DNA from: Chryseobacterium sp. Leaf201
GTDB lineage: Bacteria > Bacteroidota > Bacteroidia > Flavobacteriales > Weeksellaceae
DNA length: 64,000 nucleotides
Reading direction: 5' to 3'
Assembly (NCBI RefSeq): GCF_001421435.1
Contig: NZ_LMKA01000101.1
Location: 1 to 64,000 of the forward strand
Shown: piece after piece, positions 28,431 through 36,574 of the stretch
Layout of the letters: each line of letters opens with the position of its first letter
How positions within the stretch are numbered: the stretch's first letter is position 1
Translations under genes and position numbers: made by a program
The notes under the pieces: model-generated
Told to the model about the DNA's origin: nothing
The model's input: the letters and a program-made list of their open reading frames with translations, nothing else
The model's database searches: none

Positions 28431-28985
28431 ATGCTTTATACGATAATAAAAGCGCTTCATATAATTTTTATGGTCAGTTATTTTGCGGGAATTTTTTATC
28501 TCGTAAGAATTTTTGTGTACTATAAAGATACCGACGGATTCCCGGAGGAAAAGAAGAAGATTTTAAGGGAACAGTATATTTTTATGGCAGGAAGGCTGTG
28601 GAACATCATCACCGTTCCGGCCGGAATTATCATGGCAGTCTGCGGGCTGGTCATGATTTTCTTAAACACCGGATTAATGAAAACACCTTGGTTCCATCTG
28701 AAGCTGACTTTCCTTGTCGGCCTGGCATTCTATCATTACTGGTGCTGGAAAAAAGTACTGGAATTAAAGAAGCTTGGCGGAGCTACACTCGGAACGGCCA
28801 ATATCAAACTGAGGCAGGCCAACGAGATCGCCACCTTTATTCTGTTCCTTGTGGTATTTACAGTGATCCTAAAAAATGGAGTTATTGAATACTGGTGGCA
28901 ATTAATCACAGGATTTTTCGTTCTGGTATTTCTGATTATGATGACCGTAAAGTTGGTTAATAAGAATAGAAAAAGTAATAATTAA
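28431..28985 (+). CDS. hemJ: Protoporphyrinogen IX oxidase, HemJ type
   Basis: Inner-membrane heme-synthesis enzyme (UPF0093) that oxidises protoporphyrinogen IX. Four or five hydrophobic segments; the conserved histidine in the first helix (KALHIIFMVSYFAGIFYLVR, about residue 10) and the helix-3 block HLKLTFLVGLAFYHYWCW with its conserved lysine are both present. 184 residues matches the family. It closes a tight run that starts at kbl. A 97-base gap carrying a short-period repeat (29048-29080, TAACTCRTAA units) follows before gldF. Confidence 0.9.
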   Translation: MLYTIIKALHIIFMVSYFAGIFYLVRIFVYYKDTDGFPEEKKKILREQYIFMAGRLWNIITVPAGIIMAVCGLVMIFLNTGLMKTPWFHLKLTFLVGLAFYHYWCWKKVLELKKLGGATLGTANIKLRQANEIATFILFLVVFTVILKNGVIEYWWQLITGFFVLVFLIMMTVKLVNKNRKSNN

Positions 28986-29082
28986 ATTAACAGTTAAGAA
29001 TGCCTGGCAGAGATTTATAACTCAACTTTCAATCTGCAGCCGGCAAGTGTAACTCGTAATTTACAACTCATAACTATAAAAC

Positions 29083-29811
29083 ATGTTTGCAATTTTAAAA
29101 AAAGAACTTTGGAGTTATTTCGGGAACTGGAGCGCATGGCTGATCATTGCAGCGTTCAGCCTGATTGCGACGCTGTTTCTGTTTTTTTTCGACAATGATT
29201 CCAATATTTTTGAAATCGGGACCGCTTCATTACAGAGCTACTTTGTGTTGGTACCATGGTTCCTGATGTTCATCATTCCCGCGCTTTCAATGAAAACTTT
29301 TGCTGAGGAACAGCAGACCGGTACCTTAAACTGGCTGTTTTCCCAACCGCTGAAAGTTTCAGACCTGGTATTCGGAAAATTTCTTTCTGTCTGGATCGTC
29401 GGGATTTTATGTCTGATTCCGTCACTGATTTACCTGTATACGGTATATGTCTTAGGCGTTCCTGCGGGAAATATTGACCTGGGGATGACCTTCGGAAGCT
29501 ATATCGGGCTGATTATCCTGATTGCCGCATTTTCAGGAGTAGGGATCCTGGCCTCCTCTTTTTCACAGAACCAGATCATGGCGTACCTGCTGGGTGTTTT
29601 CATGTGCTTTATCATGTATTTCGGAATCGAACAGCTGGCCAGTTATAAATTATTGGGCGGCGCAGATTTTATTCTGCAGAATATCGGTTTTTACCAGCAT
29701 TTTCTCGGCTTTACGAGAGGGCTTATTGATTTTAAGGATGTCGCCTATTTCGTGTTGGTTATCGGTGTAACCCTGGTATTGTCCAATCATTTCATCAATA
29801 AAAAGAAGTAA
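29083..29811 (+). CDS. gldF: Gliding-motility ABC transporter permease GldF
   Basis: Membrane component of the GldAFG ABC transporter, needed for gliding in Flavobacterium johnsoniae. About six membrane segments; ABC-2 type features include LKKELWSYFGNWSAWLIIA at the start, FAEEQQTGTLNWLFSQPL after the second helix and a late FINKKK. 242 residues, normal length. gldG follows after 4 bases, so the two are co-transcribed; the ATPase gene gldA is not in the window, as is usual. Confidence 0.93.
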   Translation: MFAILKKELWSYFGNWSAWLIIAAFSLIATLFLFFFDNDSNIFEIGTASLQSYFVLVPWFLMFIIPALSMKTFAEEQQTGTLNWLFSQPLKVSDLVFGKFLSVWIVGILCLIPSLIYLYTVYVLGVPAGNIDLGMTFGSYIGLIILIAAFSGVGILASSFSQNQIMAYLLGVFMCFIMYFGIEQLASYKLLGGADFILQNIGFYQHFLGFTRGLIDFKDVAYFVLVIGVTLVLSNHFINKKK

Positions 29812-29815
29812 AAGT

Positions 29816-31486
29816 ATGAAGAAGATACAGTTCAGATCCCCGGTAGGAATTTTGCTTTTTGTAGTGCTGCCGCTGGTTATAATCCTGGCCGTTTCAGGAA
29901 TCAGATTGGATTTAACCCAGGAAAAAAGATATACCCTTTCCGATAATACCATCAAAGTTTTGGAGTCCGTAAAAAAGCCGATTATGGTTGAAGTTTACCT
30001 CGAAGGTGATTTCCCTGCGGATTTTAAACAGCTTCAGAGCGAAACCAAATTCATGCTTGAAAATTTCAGGAAAGTGAATTCAAAGGTGGATTTCAAATTT
30101 ATAGACCCGATTGAAACAAAGATCCCGAAAGACAGTTTATTGTCTCACGGAATATACCCGTCTGTTCTGGACGACAGAAAAAGCGGGAAAACTTCACAGA
30201 TCGAAATTTATCCTTATGCACTGATTAAGAACGGAAAAGTAAAAGTAACCGTGCCGTTGGTGGTGGAACAGAATTATACGGATAATGCCGAGTTGCTTAA
30301 CAAATCCATTGAAAACCTGGAGTATAATTTTATTTCCAGATTAAAAATAGCCACCAATGAAAGTTTCAAGAAAGTAGGCGTTCTGGTGAACCAGGATGAA
30401 CTGAGTCCGGGCGAATTCCAGGGCTTTATGAATCTTGCGCTTGAAAATTATGATGCGGGACCGATTATCCCTAAAAACCAGACCGAACTTTCATTAGCGG
30501 ATGTCCCGTTGCTGAAACAGATGAGTGCCCTGGTGATTGCAAAGCCCAGAAAAGCGTTTACGGATGGCGAGAAAGTAATTCTTGACCAATACATCATGAA
30601 CGGCGGAAAGACCCTTTGGATGATCGATGCCGTGAATGCGGAAATGGATACACTGATGCGTTCTGAAAAGCTGATGCCTTATCCGGTTGACCTTAATCTG
30701 ACGGATTTCTTTTTCAATTACGGCATTAGGATCAATCCGGCTCTGGTAAAAGATGTAAAAAAGTTTGCCAAGCTGAAATTTGTTGCCGGGGAAGTAGCCG
30801 GAAATGCACAGTATTCTACACAGCCGTGGCCTTATTTTCCGTTGGGTATTGCAGAAAATGAAAACCCTGTTACTAAAAATATCAATCCCGTAAAATTTGA
30901 GTTCCCGACTTCAATTGATACATTGGGCGGAAGGAAAAATATCAGGACAGACGTTCTTTTTGAATCCAGTGAAAGAACATCACTGAAACAGGTCCCGAAT
31001 TACGTAAGCTTGGAAGAAATCAACAGTGTAGACAGCTTAGGACAACTGGAAAAACCTAGCACGCCTAAGATTTTTGCCGTGGCTTTACAGGGGAAATTCA
31101 CTTCTGCCTATGCTTCAAGGATCGAAAGGAAATCGTATCCCGGTTTTAAAGCGTCAAGTCCTGAAAATAAAATGATCGTGATTGCCGACGGAGATATCGC
31201 CAGAAATAAAGTGGTGAACGGAAAACCGATGCCTCTGGGAATGGATGTCCTTACACAGGAACGTTTCGGAAACGAACAGTTCCTTAAAAATGCATTGGAC
31301 TACCTTTTGGACGACAGCAACCTGATGGAGTTGAGAAACCGGAATATTGAAGAACGGCTTCTAGACCGTTACCTGATCAACGAAGAAAGAAATTACTGGC
31401 AGTGGTTCAACCTGCTGCTTCCTTTAGCAATTATTGCTGTTTTGGGAGGATTGTTTTTCTGGCTGAGAAAGAAGAAATTTGGATAA
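29816..31486 (+). CDS. gldG: Gliding-motility ABC transporter auxiliary protein GldG
   Basis: Membrane-anchored partner of GldF/GldA. One N-terminal helix (about 10-30), a large periplasmic part with the ABC-type uncharacterised domain (about 35-500; LTQEKRYTLSDNTIKVLES, ALVIAKPRKAFTDGEKVILD, MIVIADGDIARN) and a C-terminal anchor (WFNLLLPLAIIAVLGGLFFWL) followed by Arg/Lys. 556 residues matches GldG. A terminator follows. Confidence 0.93.
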   Translation: MKKIQFRSPVGILLFVVLPLVIILAVSGIRLDLTQEKRYTLSDNTIKVLESVKKPIMVEVYLEGDFPADFKQLQSETKFMLENFRKVNSKVDFKFIDPIETKIPKDSLLSHGIYPSVLDDRKSGKTSQIEIYPYALIKNGKVKVTVPLVVEQNYTDNAELLNKSIENLEYNFISRLKIATNESFKKVGVLVNQDELSPGEFQGFMNLALENYDAGPIIPKNQTELSLADVPLLKQMSALVIAKPRKAFTDGEKVILDQYIMNGGKTLWMIDAVNAEMDTLMRSEKLMPYPVDLNLTDFFFNYGIRINPALVKDVKKFAKLKFVAGEVAGNAQYSTQPWPYFPLGIAENENPVTKNINPVKFEFPTSIDTLGGRKNIRTDVLFESSERTSLKQVPNYVSLEEINSVDSLGQLEKPSTPKIFAVALQGKFTSAYASRIERKSYPGFKASSPENKMIVIADGDIARNKVVNGKPMPLGMDVLTQERFGNEQFLKNALDYLLDDSNLMELRNRNIEERLLDRYLINEERNYWQWFNLLLPLAIIAVLGGLFFWLRKKKFG

Positions 31487-31496
31487 CCATAACCAT

Positions 31497-31530
31497 AAAA
31501 AGAGAAGTGTAAGCTTCTCTTTTTTATTTT
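31497..31530 (+). terminator. Terminator after gldG
   Basis: AAAAAGAGAAG, loop TGTAAG, CTTCTCTTTTT with a T-rich tail. It may also serve the minus-strand toxin gene. Confidence 0.9.
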
Positions 31531-31551
31531 GAATATAATGAATCAGTTTAG

Positions 31552-31881
31552 TTATTTCTTATCCCGATTCTCATCAGTCATTTTAATTGGATTCTGTCTT
31601 ACATCGAAAACATCATTAATTTCAATTCGGTTCTTTTTTTCGTTGAACCAGTAAATGATTTTATAGTTTTTATAAATCAAATATCTGAAATTTTCTTTTC
31701 GTTCTAAAAGTAATTCTTCTTTTTGTCCGATTTCTTTTTGAAAATCAAGAGTATTTGTCTTTTCAGCAATTCCGGAAACTAAATTTCTTGCAATTTTAAG
31801 GCTTGCCTTTAATTTGTAATAATCAAAGATGTTTCTTAATTGTTGCTTTGCAAAATCTGTCCAGAATACTTTTACTGCCAT
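31552..31881 (-). CDS. RelE/ParE-family toxin
   Basis: Small basic protein of 109 residues matching type II toxins of the RelE/ParE superfamily: starts VFWTDFAKQQLRNIFDYYK, carries the central FRYLIYKNYKIIYWF strand pair and ends INDVFDVRQNP. Members either cut mRNA on the ribosome or poison gyrase; the lack of a recognisable RelE catalytic set makes ParE-like action at least as likely. It overlaps the upstream antitoxin by 10 bases, the usual coupling in such modules. Confidence 0.85.
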   Translation of the reverse strand: MAVKVFWTDFAKQQLRNIFDYYKLKASLKIARNLVSGIAEKTNTLDFQKEIGQKEELLLERKENFRYLIYKNYKIIYWFNEKKNRIEINDVFDVRQNPIKMTDENRDKK

Positions 31882-32099
31882 TGTTTAATTTCAGAAAGTA
31901 AATCATCCGATTCAGTAACTTTGTTATTTTCAGAATCTTTTAATGACTGATCAATTCTGGTATTCAATTCTTCAATCGAAAATGAATTAAATTGATCTTC
32001 ATTACCGATTAAAATCTTTTCTAGGCGAGAAATTAATTCCTCACTTTGAATTTTCAGAAACTCCTGAATAAATATTAATTTTCTCGTTTGAATATCCAC
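31872..32099 (-). CDS. Putative antitoxin of the RelE/ParE module
   Basis: 75-residue acidic, helical protein directly upstream of and overlapping the toxin gene. It shows no obvious ribbon-helix-helix or HTH start; the C-terminal half (ELNTRIDQSLKDSENNKV...LLSEIKQW) looks like a toxin-wrapping helix. Its assignment rests on gene order and size. No in-frame ATG exists, so the GTG at 32099 is the likely start. A -7-like TAATTTTG occurs on the minus strand just upstream. Confidence 0.72.
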   Translation of the reverse strand: MDIQTRKLIFIQEFLKIQSEELISRLEKILIGNEDQFNSFSIEELNTRIDQSLKDSENNKVTESDDLLSEIKQWQ

Positions 32100-32152
32100 G
32101 ACTGATGTATTTAAATCAAAATTACAAATTAATTTTATATTGTGTTCATATA

Positions 32153-32350
32153 TTACCAGTTCATAAATTCCCTGAATTTTGGATAAGTCATGAGTTTATA
32201 GATAAAAATAAGCATTCCCAAAGATTCAAGGATTGAAGCTATTACGAAAAATAGATTAGCATTTGGATAGTGGGTAATTTTTAAAAAGGCACCGATCAGG
32301 TTTGATAAAAATCCCATCAGGAAAATAATAACAGCATATTTGGTTTTCAT
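32153..32350 (-). CDS. Small two-helix membrane protein resembling the GldL N-terminus
   Basis: 65 residues from the ATG at 32350 (MKTKYAVIIFLMGFL); the open frame extends upstream to 32425, but those residues are not membrane-like and would overlap the AraC gene. Two hydrophobic segments separated by KITHYPNA, a loop also typical of GldL and GldL-related proteins in Bacteroidota. The similarity is partial, so the name is only a resemblance. It lies between the toxin module and the AraC regulator. Confidence 0.6.
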   Translation of the reverse strand: MKTKYAVIIFLMGFLSNLIGAFLKITHYPNANLFFVIASILESLGMLIFIYKLMTYPKFREFMNW

Positions 32351-32421
32351 GAAATAAGTTTTGATTCCAAATATAGATAATCTTAAATGAAATAATATTT
32401 CTATTTGTTGAAAATTATTAT

Positions 32422-33336
32422 TCAATTAAACAACCTCCTAAATTCTCCCGGCGACTGGTTTGTCTTCTGTTTAAACAGCTTACTGAAAGACTGCGGATGC
32501 TCAAACCCCAGTTCATAAGCAATCTCACTTACCGAAAGACTCGTAGTGCTCAGGCGTTCCTTTGCCGTGTCAATAATTTTATTCTGAATGTGCTGCTGCG
32601 TGTTCTGTTGGGTATGGATACGCAGTAAGGTGCTGAGGTAATTGGCGGAAATATTCATTTGTGCGGCAATACTTTTCACGGAAGGAATGCCTTTTTCGAT
32701 GAGGTTTCCGCTTCTGAAATATCCGTCCAGGACTTCTTCAAATTTCAGCAGCAGTTCATGGCTGGATTTTTTCCGGGTAAGGAACTGGCGTTCGTAAAAA
32801 CGTTCGGCATAAATCAGGAACAGTTCAAGCTGGGCCACAATCAGTTCCTGCGTGAATTTATCCATATTGTTCTGGTATTCCCTTTCAATATTTTTAAACA
32901 GGTCTACAATGATTTTTTCTTCCTTATCAGAAAGGAAAAGCGCTTCATTGATCTGGTAGCTGAAAAATTCATATGATTTTATTTTTTTGATCAGTGAAGT
33001 CCCCCAGAGAAAATCCGGGTGAATCAGCAATAGGTAACCGGTCGGTTTTACCTCAATATCAGGTTTCATTTCCAGGCTCAGGAACTGAAGCGGCGACACA
33101 AAACAGAGTACACCGGAATCAAAATCATATTCCTGCTGTCCGTAATTAAATTTGGCATTAACATTCCTCTTCAGTCCCATGGAATAAAAATTCTGGATCC
33201 ATTTCAGCTCGGTATCATCGGTAGGATAATTCACCTGGCTGTAATCAATCAGGCTGATCAGCGGATGCTCAGGGTTCGGAAGGTTGCAGAACGCATGAAA
33301 ATCGGATAGCGAATTAAAACGGAATGCCTGTTTCAT
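32422..33336 (-). CDS. AraC-family transcriptional regulator
   Basis: DNA-binding regulator of about 304 residues: a variable N-terminal sensing domain and a C-terminal double HTH (about 205-304) with VKSIAAQMNISANYLSTLLR and VSEIAYELGFEHPQSFSKLFK followed by QSPGEFRRLF, the AraC signature. The open frame begins at 33387, but the ATG at 33336 (MKQAFRFNS) is the likely start because the added residues look like promoter sequence. The adjacent upstream minus-strand SDR gene, 260 bases away, is a plausible target, as AraC-SDR pairs are common in Chryseobacterium. Confidence 0.9.
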   Translation of the reverse strand: MKQAFRFNSLSDFHAFCNLPNPEHPLISLIDYSQVNYPTDDTELKWIQNFYSMGLKRNVNAKFNYGQQEYDFDSGVLCFVSPLQFLSLEMKPDIEVKPTGYLLLIHPDFLWGTSLIKKIKSYEFFSYQINEALFLSDKEEKIIVDLFKNIEREYQNNMDKFTQELIVAQLELFLIYAERFYERQFLTRKKSSHELLLKFEEVLDGYFRSGNLIEKGIPSVKSIAAQMNISANYLSTLLRIHTQQNTQQHIQNKIIDTAKERLSTTSLSVSEIAYELGFEHPQSFSKLFKQKTNQSPGEFRRLFN

Positions 33337-33598
33337 AATGACTAAGTTAGATATTTTTGTAAAAAGCACAATGCAGAAAGTGCTCATTATTTAAGCCCTA
33401 TTGTAATCTCGGCTTAAGAAATGCAGCGTTAAGAAAATGAACCCTGTTACGTTAAATAAATTCTACTGTATAAGTGCGGACAATATTCTACCGGAGCAAA
33501 AATATAAAATCCGCACGGGTTTTAGAACAGAGTTCATTTTTAGTGAAAGCTTCCAGTCTTGACTTTTTGTTTTTTTGAGTGAATGCCAAGGAAAATGA

Positions 33599-34438
33599 TC
33601 AGATCACGGTGGATAAGGTCAGGCTTTCCCATTTGTCAGCTTCGCCTTTCATCATCTCAAATTTTTTATCCAGTGCTTCAGTGGCACCGCTTCCCAATAG
33701 GAAATGCACAGGCGGATGTTGCTCTTCACTGATTTTGATGATGGCTTCTGCGCCTTTTTCAGGATCATTGGGCTGGTTTCCGTTGATTTCATCCAGGTGG
33801 GCCTGTTCAGAATTTCTTGCAGCTTCATATTCTTCAATTACATTTTCAGGCGTTCTCACAGATTCTTTGCTTAAAAAATCGGTTCTGAAATATCCGGGAT
33901 ACACCACCGTGGCTTTCACTCCGAAATCTTTAATTTCCTCTGCCAGCGATTCCGTAAGTCCGGCAACCGCAAATTTTGTCGCACAGTAAATTCCCCAGCC
34001 CGGAAAATTCCCGGAATATCCTCCGATCGAAGAAATATTGAAAATGTGCCCTGATCTCTGTTGGCGAAGATAAGGCATTGCATTTCTGATCACATTCAGC
34101 GTTCCGAAAACATTGATGTCGAAATTGGCCCTGGCTTCTTCGTCTGAAAGTTCTTCCAGCGTTCCGATCTGTCCATACCCCGCATTGTTGACCATTACAT
34201 CTAGCTGCCCGAAATGTTCGATGCTTTTCCCGATGGCAGATTTTACATTCTCAGGATCCGTTAAACTGACTTCAAGAGGCAGGAAATGCTCCGATTGTTC
34301 TCCGATTTCAGAATGCAAAGACTGAATAGTTCTGCTTGTTGCCACCACACGGTAACCCTGTTCCAATAATTTTTTAGCCAAAGCCAATCCTAAACCTTTT
34401 GAAGCTCCTGTTACGAACCATACTTTTTTTGTTTCCAT
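33599..34438 (-). CDS. Short-chain dehydrogenase/reductase
   Basis: NAD(P)-dependent oxidoreductase of the classical SDR family. Cofactor motif TGASKGLG (10-17), structural NNAG, catalytic Ser in FNISSIGGYSG and the YCATK active-site pair; PGYFRTDF follows. The arginine after the second strand (TSRTIQS) favours NADPH. 279 residues. Substrate unknown. It lies upstream of the AraC gene on the same strand. Confidence 0.9.
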   Translation of the reverse strand: METKKVWFVTGASKGLGLALAKKLLEQGYRVVATSRTIQSLHSEIGEQSEHFLPLEVSLTDPENVKSAIGKSIEHFGQLDVMVNNAGYGQIGTLEELSDEEARANFDINVFGTLNVIRNAMPYLRQQRSGHIFNISSIGGYSGNFPGWGIYCATKFAVAGLTESLAEEIKDFGVKATVVYPGYFRTDFLSKESVRTPENVIEEYEAARNSEQAHLDEINGNQPNDPEKGAEAIIKISEEQHPPVHFLLGSGATEALDKKFEMMKGEADKWESLTLSTVI

Positions 34439-34542
34439 TTTTTAAATATTTTTTGTTTTAAATGATGGTACAAAGATGGGGAGATGAACAGCGGGAAAAG
34501 TAGCCCGATCCGCGAATGATGTATCCGGATCGTGAATATTAA

Positions 34543-34971
34543 TTACAGGGAAGGATCATATTGCAGATGAGTAATGATATCATCTTTTAGGTTAAGGCAG
34601 AAACTGTATCCGTTGTTGTAATAATCTGCCATAAGAATTTCAGTGTGGATGGTATTTTTATGGTCGATGTCAATAGTAACATCCCAGATTTCAAGACCGT
34701 TAAACCAATCAGGATCCATTTTTTCAGGCTTGTAATCCGTATCGGCAATCCTGTAGAAGTCTATCAGTTCTTTTTTTAGTGTGGCAAGCCATTCAAAATG
34801 GAAGATGAGTTTTATTATTAAAAGTTCATCAGGCTGTTTTTCTGAAAAGACATTGAGCCATTGTGTCCTTACATTTTTATTACATATAATAAGGTCTTTG
34901 ACAGAATCTGAAAAGGTAATCTGATAACCGGGATTATCCCAGACTGTTATAATATCATCCAAAGAAAGCAT
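34543..34971 (-). CDS. Hypothetical cytoplasmic protein
   Basis: Not recognised. 142 residues, acidic, no signal peptide or membrane segment. Notable stretches are LSLDDIITVWDNPGYQITF, rich in aromatic residues, and IWDVTIDIDHKNTIHTEILM with a likely beta-hairpin. It starts two bases after the stop of the next upstream gene (34974), so both are translated from one message. Such small pairs in Flavobacteriia often include immunity-like proteins, but nothing here proves that. Confidence 0.65.
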   Translation of the reverse strand: MLSLDDIITVWDNPGYQITFSDSVKDLIICNKNVRTQWLNVFSEKQPDELLIIKLIFHFEWLATLKKELIDFYRIADTDYKPEKMDPDWFNGLEIWDVTIDIDHKNTIHTEILMADYYNNGYSFCLNLKDDIITHLQYDPSL

Positions 34972-34973
34972 AC

Positions 34974-35321
34974 TTATTTTTTTTGGCTTGCTGCTTCGCG
35001 AAGGTCGCGGTAGACTTTTGCTGTTCTGAACGGAAAAGAGTTCTCCTTACTGATTTCCTGAAGGAGCTTTAAAAACCTTTCTTTTTCTTTTTTCTCATAC
35101 GAATAGATAGGAGATGCATCAGATTCCAAAATTCTTTCAGCTTCATGATAGGAGCCTAAAAGATAGAGGGTTTTCGCAAGAATATATTGTTCCTGGTGTG
35201 ACCTGTTCTTTTTACGTAATTCATACAGCAGGTCAAACAACTTATTGATGCTTTCTGCAGAGGGGCCGGATTTTTCAAATTCCAGAATAAGTGCAGTGAA
35301 ATAAGGAACCGGTTCTTTCAT
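34974..35321 (-). CDS. Hypothetical helical (TPR-like) protein
   Basis: Not recognised as a named family. 115 residues, almost entirely helical; the segment QYILAKTLYLLGSYHEAERI has the spacing of a tetratricopeptide repeat, so it may be a small adaptor. It is immediately upstream of the 142-residue hypothetical gene (2-base gap) and about 10 bases after the frameshifted EF-Tu-like gene, suggesting one transcript for all three. Confidence 0.65.
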   Translation of the reverse strand: MKEPVPYFTALILEFEKSGPSAESINKLFDLLYELRKKNRSHQEQYILAKTLYLLGSYHEAERILESDASPIYSYEKKEKERFLKLLQEISKENSFPFRTAKVYRDLREAASQKK

Positions 35322-35331
35322 AGGGTTTTAT

Positions 35332-35633
35332 TCAGTATAATGCAGTTACCGTCCCGTGCCCGATTAATTTATCACCTTCAAAAAAATCGAAATCCATGCC
35401 TTCATATATTTTCCTGTAAGTTTTTCTGGATTGAGTAATGTGATCTCTGCATGTACGCTGTCACCGGGAAAAGCCAGATCCGTTCCTGCAAATTTCTGTA
35501 TGCCTGTAAACAGGTTTTTATCAAATGGGAATTTGAACCCGGGTCTGTAACCTGATGAGACCGGTGTGGGTCTTCCTCCTTCTTCTGTTGGGGTATAGGT
35601 CAGCAATGCTGAAAAATGGGATTTTGATTTCAT
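35332..35633 (-). pseudogene. EF-Tu domain-III-like small protein, frameshifted near the 3' end
   Basis: Residues 1-75 read cleanly and resemble EF-Tu domain III (TPTEEGGRPTP, SGYRPGFKF, FPGDSVHAEITLLNP). The frame then runs into an aberrant end (MKAWISIFLKVIN, stop at 35364). Shifting by one base at the A-run near 35400 restores IYEGMDFDFFEGDKLIGHG and TVTALY with a stop at 35332-35334, giving the expected end of about 100 residues. A single lost A in a run of five explains it. It could be a real mutation, a slippery site or a sequencing error. The 270 bases upstream (35634-35903) show no gene. Confidence 0.78.
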
Positions 35634-35903
35634 ATGGCCGGTTGTTTTCAGTCTGTTCGATTACAGTCTATGGGTTTTTAAGCAGTGAAGTTTTACGAAC
35701 TGTACTTTAAAGATAATAAATTTAGCTTTTATAGACGTCATCACAGTATTATTTTACGGAGTTCATTTCTCTTTAAGATATAATACAGAACCATAATCTT
35801 TACGGGTAATGAATGCTGTTTTCATTTAAATCAACAGTAGGTTAAATCAATAAAAGAGCTGATTACATTTAGTAGAAAAGATTTAAAAATGGTATTGAAT
35901 TAT

Positions 35904-36473
35904 TTACCGTATATTTTTCCTGATCCTGCTGAGTGACTGCTGGGTAATCCCGAGATAGGAAGCAATATAGGAAAGCGGGACGCGGTTGGCCAGGCCCGGG
36001 TAGTGTTCAAGAAACTCCAGGTAACGGGTGGTGGCATCCTGGGAAACAAGCGGACTGATCCTTTCCACCTTCCTTACCAAAGCCCTGGAAATTATTTTCT
36101 GCATCAGGCTGTCCCAGATCATGACCGTCCCGGAAATTTCTTCCCAGTTTTTTTTCGGAAAGATAATAAGCCTGCAGTCTGTAACTGCCTGCAGATAAGA
36201 GGTGGCAGGAATTTCATTGTCGAAACTGGCTTTGCAGATCACCACATTGTTTTCCTCTACGAAATATTTGGTAATTTCTTCTCCTTTGCTGTTGTAATAA
36301 TAGTTCCGGAGAATACCTTCAGTCATAAATCCGGTCTGCCTGACCACTTTTCCTGCTTCCGCAAAATAAGCGTCTTTTCTGAGTTCCGTTTCAACGGCAT
36401 TTGCGGTAATACAACTGATCTGCTGTTCGTTCAGATCACCGAATTTCAGCAGATAATCAATAAACTCTTTCAT
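35904..36473 (-). CDS. Crp/Fnr-family regulator, paralogue 1
   Basis: 189 residues: cyclic-nucleotide-binding-like beta-barrel (about 20-115; YYNSKGEEITKYFVEENN) and a C-terminal helical DNA-binding part (RVPLSYIASYLGITQQSLSR) typical of Bacteroidota Crp/Fnr proteins that lack Fnr iron-sulfur cysteines. Equal in length and gap-free in alignment with the regulator at 38663-39232 (roughly 55-60 percent identical by eye). A palindrome (36507-36522) sits 34 bases before its ATG, at the same distance as in the paralogue. Confidence 0.9.
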   Translation of the reverse strand: MKEFIDYLLKFGDLNEQQISCITANAVETELRKDAYFAEAGKVVRQTGFMTEGILRNYYYNSKGEEITKYFVEENNVVICKASFDNEIPATSYLQAVTDCRLIIFPKKNWEEISGTVMIWDSLMQKIISRALVRKVERISPLVSQDATTRYLEFLEHYPGLANRVPLSYIASYLGITQQSLSRIRKNIR

Positions 36474-36506
36474 TCCTGCAATATACTTTTTCTTAGTTTC
36501 CGGATC

Positions 36507-36522
36507 TTTACCATTTGGTAAA
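36507..36522 (-). promoter_or_regulatory. Palindromic operator TTTACC-N4-GGTAAA upstream of Crp/Fnr paralogue 1
   Basis: Perfect 6-bp arms around ATTT. On the minus strand it lies 21 bases upstream of a -7-like TATATTGC (36485-36478), the same spacing as in paralogue 2. Confidence 0.7.
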
Positions 36523-36526
36523 AAAT

Positions 36527-36552
36527 AAAGAGAAACCCGGAAGTTTCTCTTT
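36527..36552 (-). terminator. Terminator of the second SDR gene
   Basis: Perfect 10-bp stem AAAGAGAAAC / GTTTCTCTTT, loop of 6, followed on the minus strand by ATTTTTT. It abuts the operator of the next gene. Confidence 0.88.
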
Positions 36553-36574
36553 AATGATTAATTGAAATCAGTTC

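Noticed and set aside
33579-33989. 136-residue open frame opposite the first SDR gene
   Set aside because: Shadow of the SDR coding pattern; low-complexity Ser-rich translation.
35634-35903. tRNA or small RNA gene
   Set aside because: No cloverleaf, TTCGAAT-type loop or terminator seen. The same check failed in the other long gaps.
36003-36521. 172-residue open frame opposite Crp/Fnr paralogue 1
   Set aside because: Covers the regulator and its operator on the other strand; no recognisable domain.
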